Below are positions 6,447 through 6,783 of a DNA stretch of 6,783 bases, piece after piece; within the stretch, counting starts at the first letter, position 1; each line of letters begins with the position of its first letter. This DNA comes from Bacteroidota bacterium. GTDB lineage: Bacteria > Bacteroidota > Bacteroidia > Bacteroidales > SZUA-534. The notes under the pieces were generated by a model. That model made no database searches and was not told the DNA's origin. It saw only the letters and a list, made by a program, of their open reading frames with translations. The stretch covers positions 1-6,783 of the forward strand of contig JAIFNJ010000201.1 of assembly GCA_020047835.1 (NCBI GenBank), read 5' to 3'. A program made the translations under genes and the position numbers.

Positions 6447-6783
6447 TTAATCAGTGATAAGCTTCTCAATTGCTTGATGAACTTTTTCAAAGCCAAATGA
6501 TTCCTTAATCCTATTGAATTTTTCTGCAATCTGGTCGTTGCATAGATTTCCAATACTTCCTTCGTGTTTGTGATTGACTTTATGATCGCTTTGGAAATTT
6601 CCATTTCCGATGGTTTGAGCCACTTGTTTATAAGCATCGCGGAAAGGGACTCCGTCTAAAACCAACCGGTTTACCTCCTCTACACTGAACAAGTAATTGT
6701 ATTTTGGATCGGTCAATACATCGGTTTTCACTTGAATTTTGGCAAGCATTAATTCAGCCATAGCCAGAGTTACTTTTAGTTCC
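6447..6783 (-). CDS. argH: Argininosuccinate lyase ArgH, C-terminal part (cut by the window edge)
   Basis: ArgH splits argininosuccinate into arginine and fumarate, the last step of arginine biosynthesis, in the cytosol. Only the last 112 or so residues are present. The frame stays open to the right edge (reading ELKVTLA before the Met at 6761), so that Met is internal and the gene begins outside the window. Family signs are the helical C-terminal domain with LFSVEEVN, GVPFRDAYKQV (the PFR-A-K-V signature) and HKHEGSIGNL near the end, a C-terminal form I associate with Bacteroidota ArgH. The signature loop GSSxMPxKxNP and the catalytic residues lie in the missing part. The gene is convergent with the 231-residue protein gene, its stop codon 75 bases from that gene's stop with a terminator between them. 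It shows no functional link to the peptidase cluster. Confidence 0.9.
   Translation of the reverse strand, partial: ELKVTLAMAELMLAKIQVKTDVLTDPKYNYLFSVEEVNRLVLDGVPFRDAYKQVAQTIGNGNFQSDHKVNHKHEGSIGNLCNDQIAEKFNRIKESFGFEKVHQAIEKLITD

Noticed and set aside
6437..6637. 66-codon minus-strand open frame overlapping argH
   Set aside because: It is a frame-shifted shadow of the argH coding strand; the argH frame carries the conserved motifs without interruption.

Overview
The window looks like ordinary chromosome from a member of the Bacteroidota, probably a Bacteroidales/Marinilabiliales-type anaerobe. The evidence is AT-rich DNA, mostly absent Shine-Dalgarno sequences, candidate promoters of the TTG-N18-TAnnTTT type, a signal peptide ending in S|Q, and closest recalled resemblance of every recognisable protein to Bacteroidota homologues. 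No mobile element, CRISPR array, tRNA or rRNA was seen, and no gap between genes exceeds about 200 bases.

Layout, left to right. A short leader with a candidate promoter precedes a secreted dipeptidyl peptidase IV (145-2340, +). A weak hairpin overlaps its stop codon. Next is a cytosolic M20C aminoacyl-histidine dipeptidase, PepD (2462-3922, +), with an unusually strong ribosome binding site. A 142-base gap without a clear terminator leads to a 12-helix MFS transporter (4065-5474, +), followed by a strong intrinsic terminator. A second candidate promoter then precedes an unrecognised 231-residue protein (5676-6371, +), which ends at another intrinsic terminator. The 3' end of argH (argininosuccinate lyase) enters convergently from the right edge on the minus strand.

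The most interesting reading is functional. The MFS protein resembles animal MFSD1, the lysosomal dipeptide uniporter, more than the usual bacterial peptide transporters. It keeps a Glu and an Arg 31 residues apart, at the positions I recall as substrate-binding in MFSD1. The three genes together would form a complete dipeptide route: periplasmic DPP IV releases X-Pro/X-Ala dipeptides, the MFSD1-like carrier moves them across the inner membrane, and PepD hydrolyses dipeptides in the cytosol. Lysosomal lumen to cytosol and periplasm to cytosol are topologically equivalent. The pathway is an inference from gene content and recalled family knowledge; the motifs themselves are visible in the sequence.
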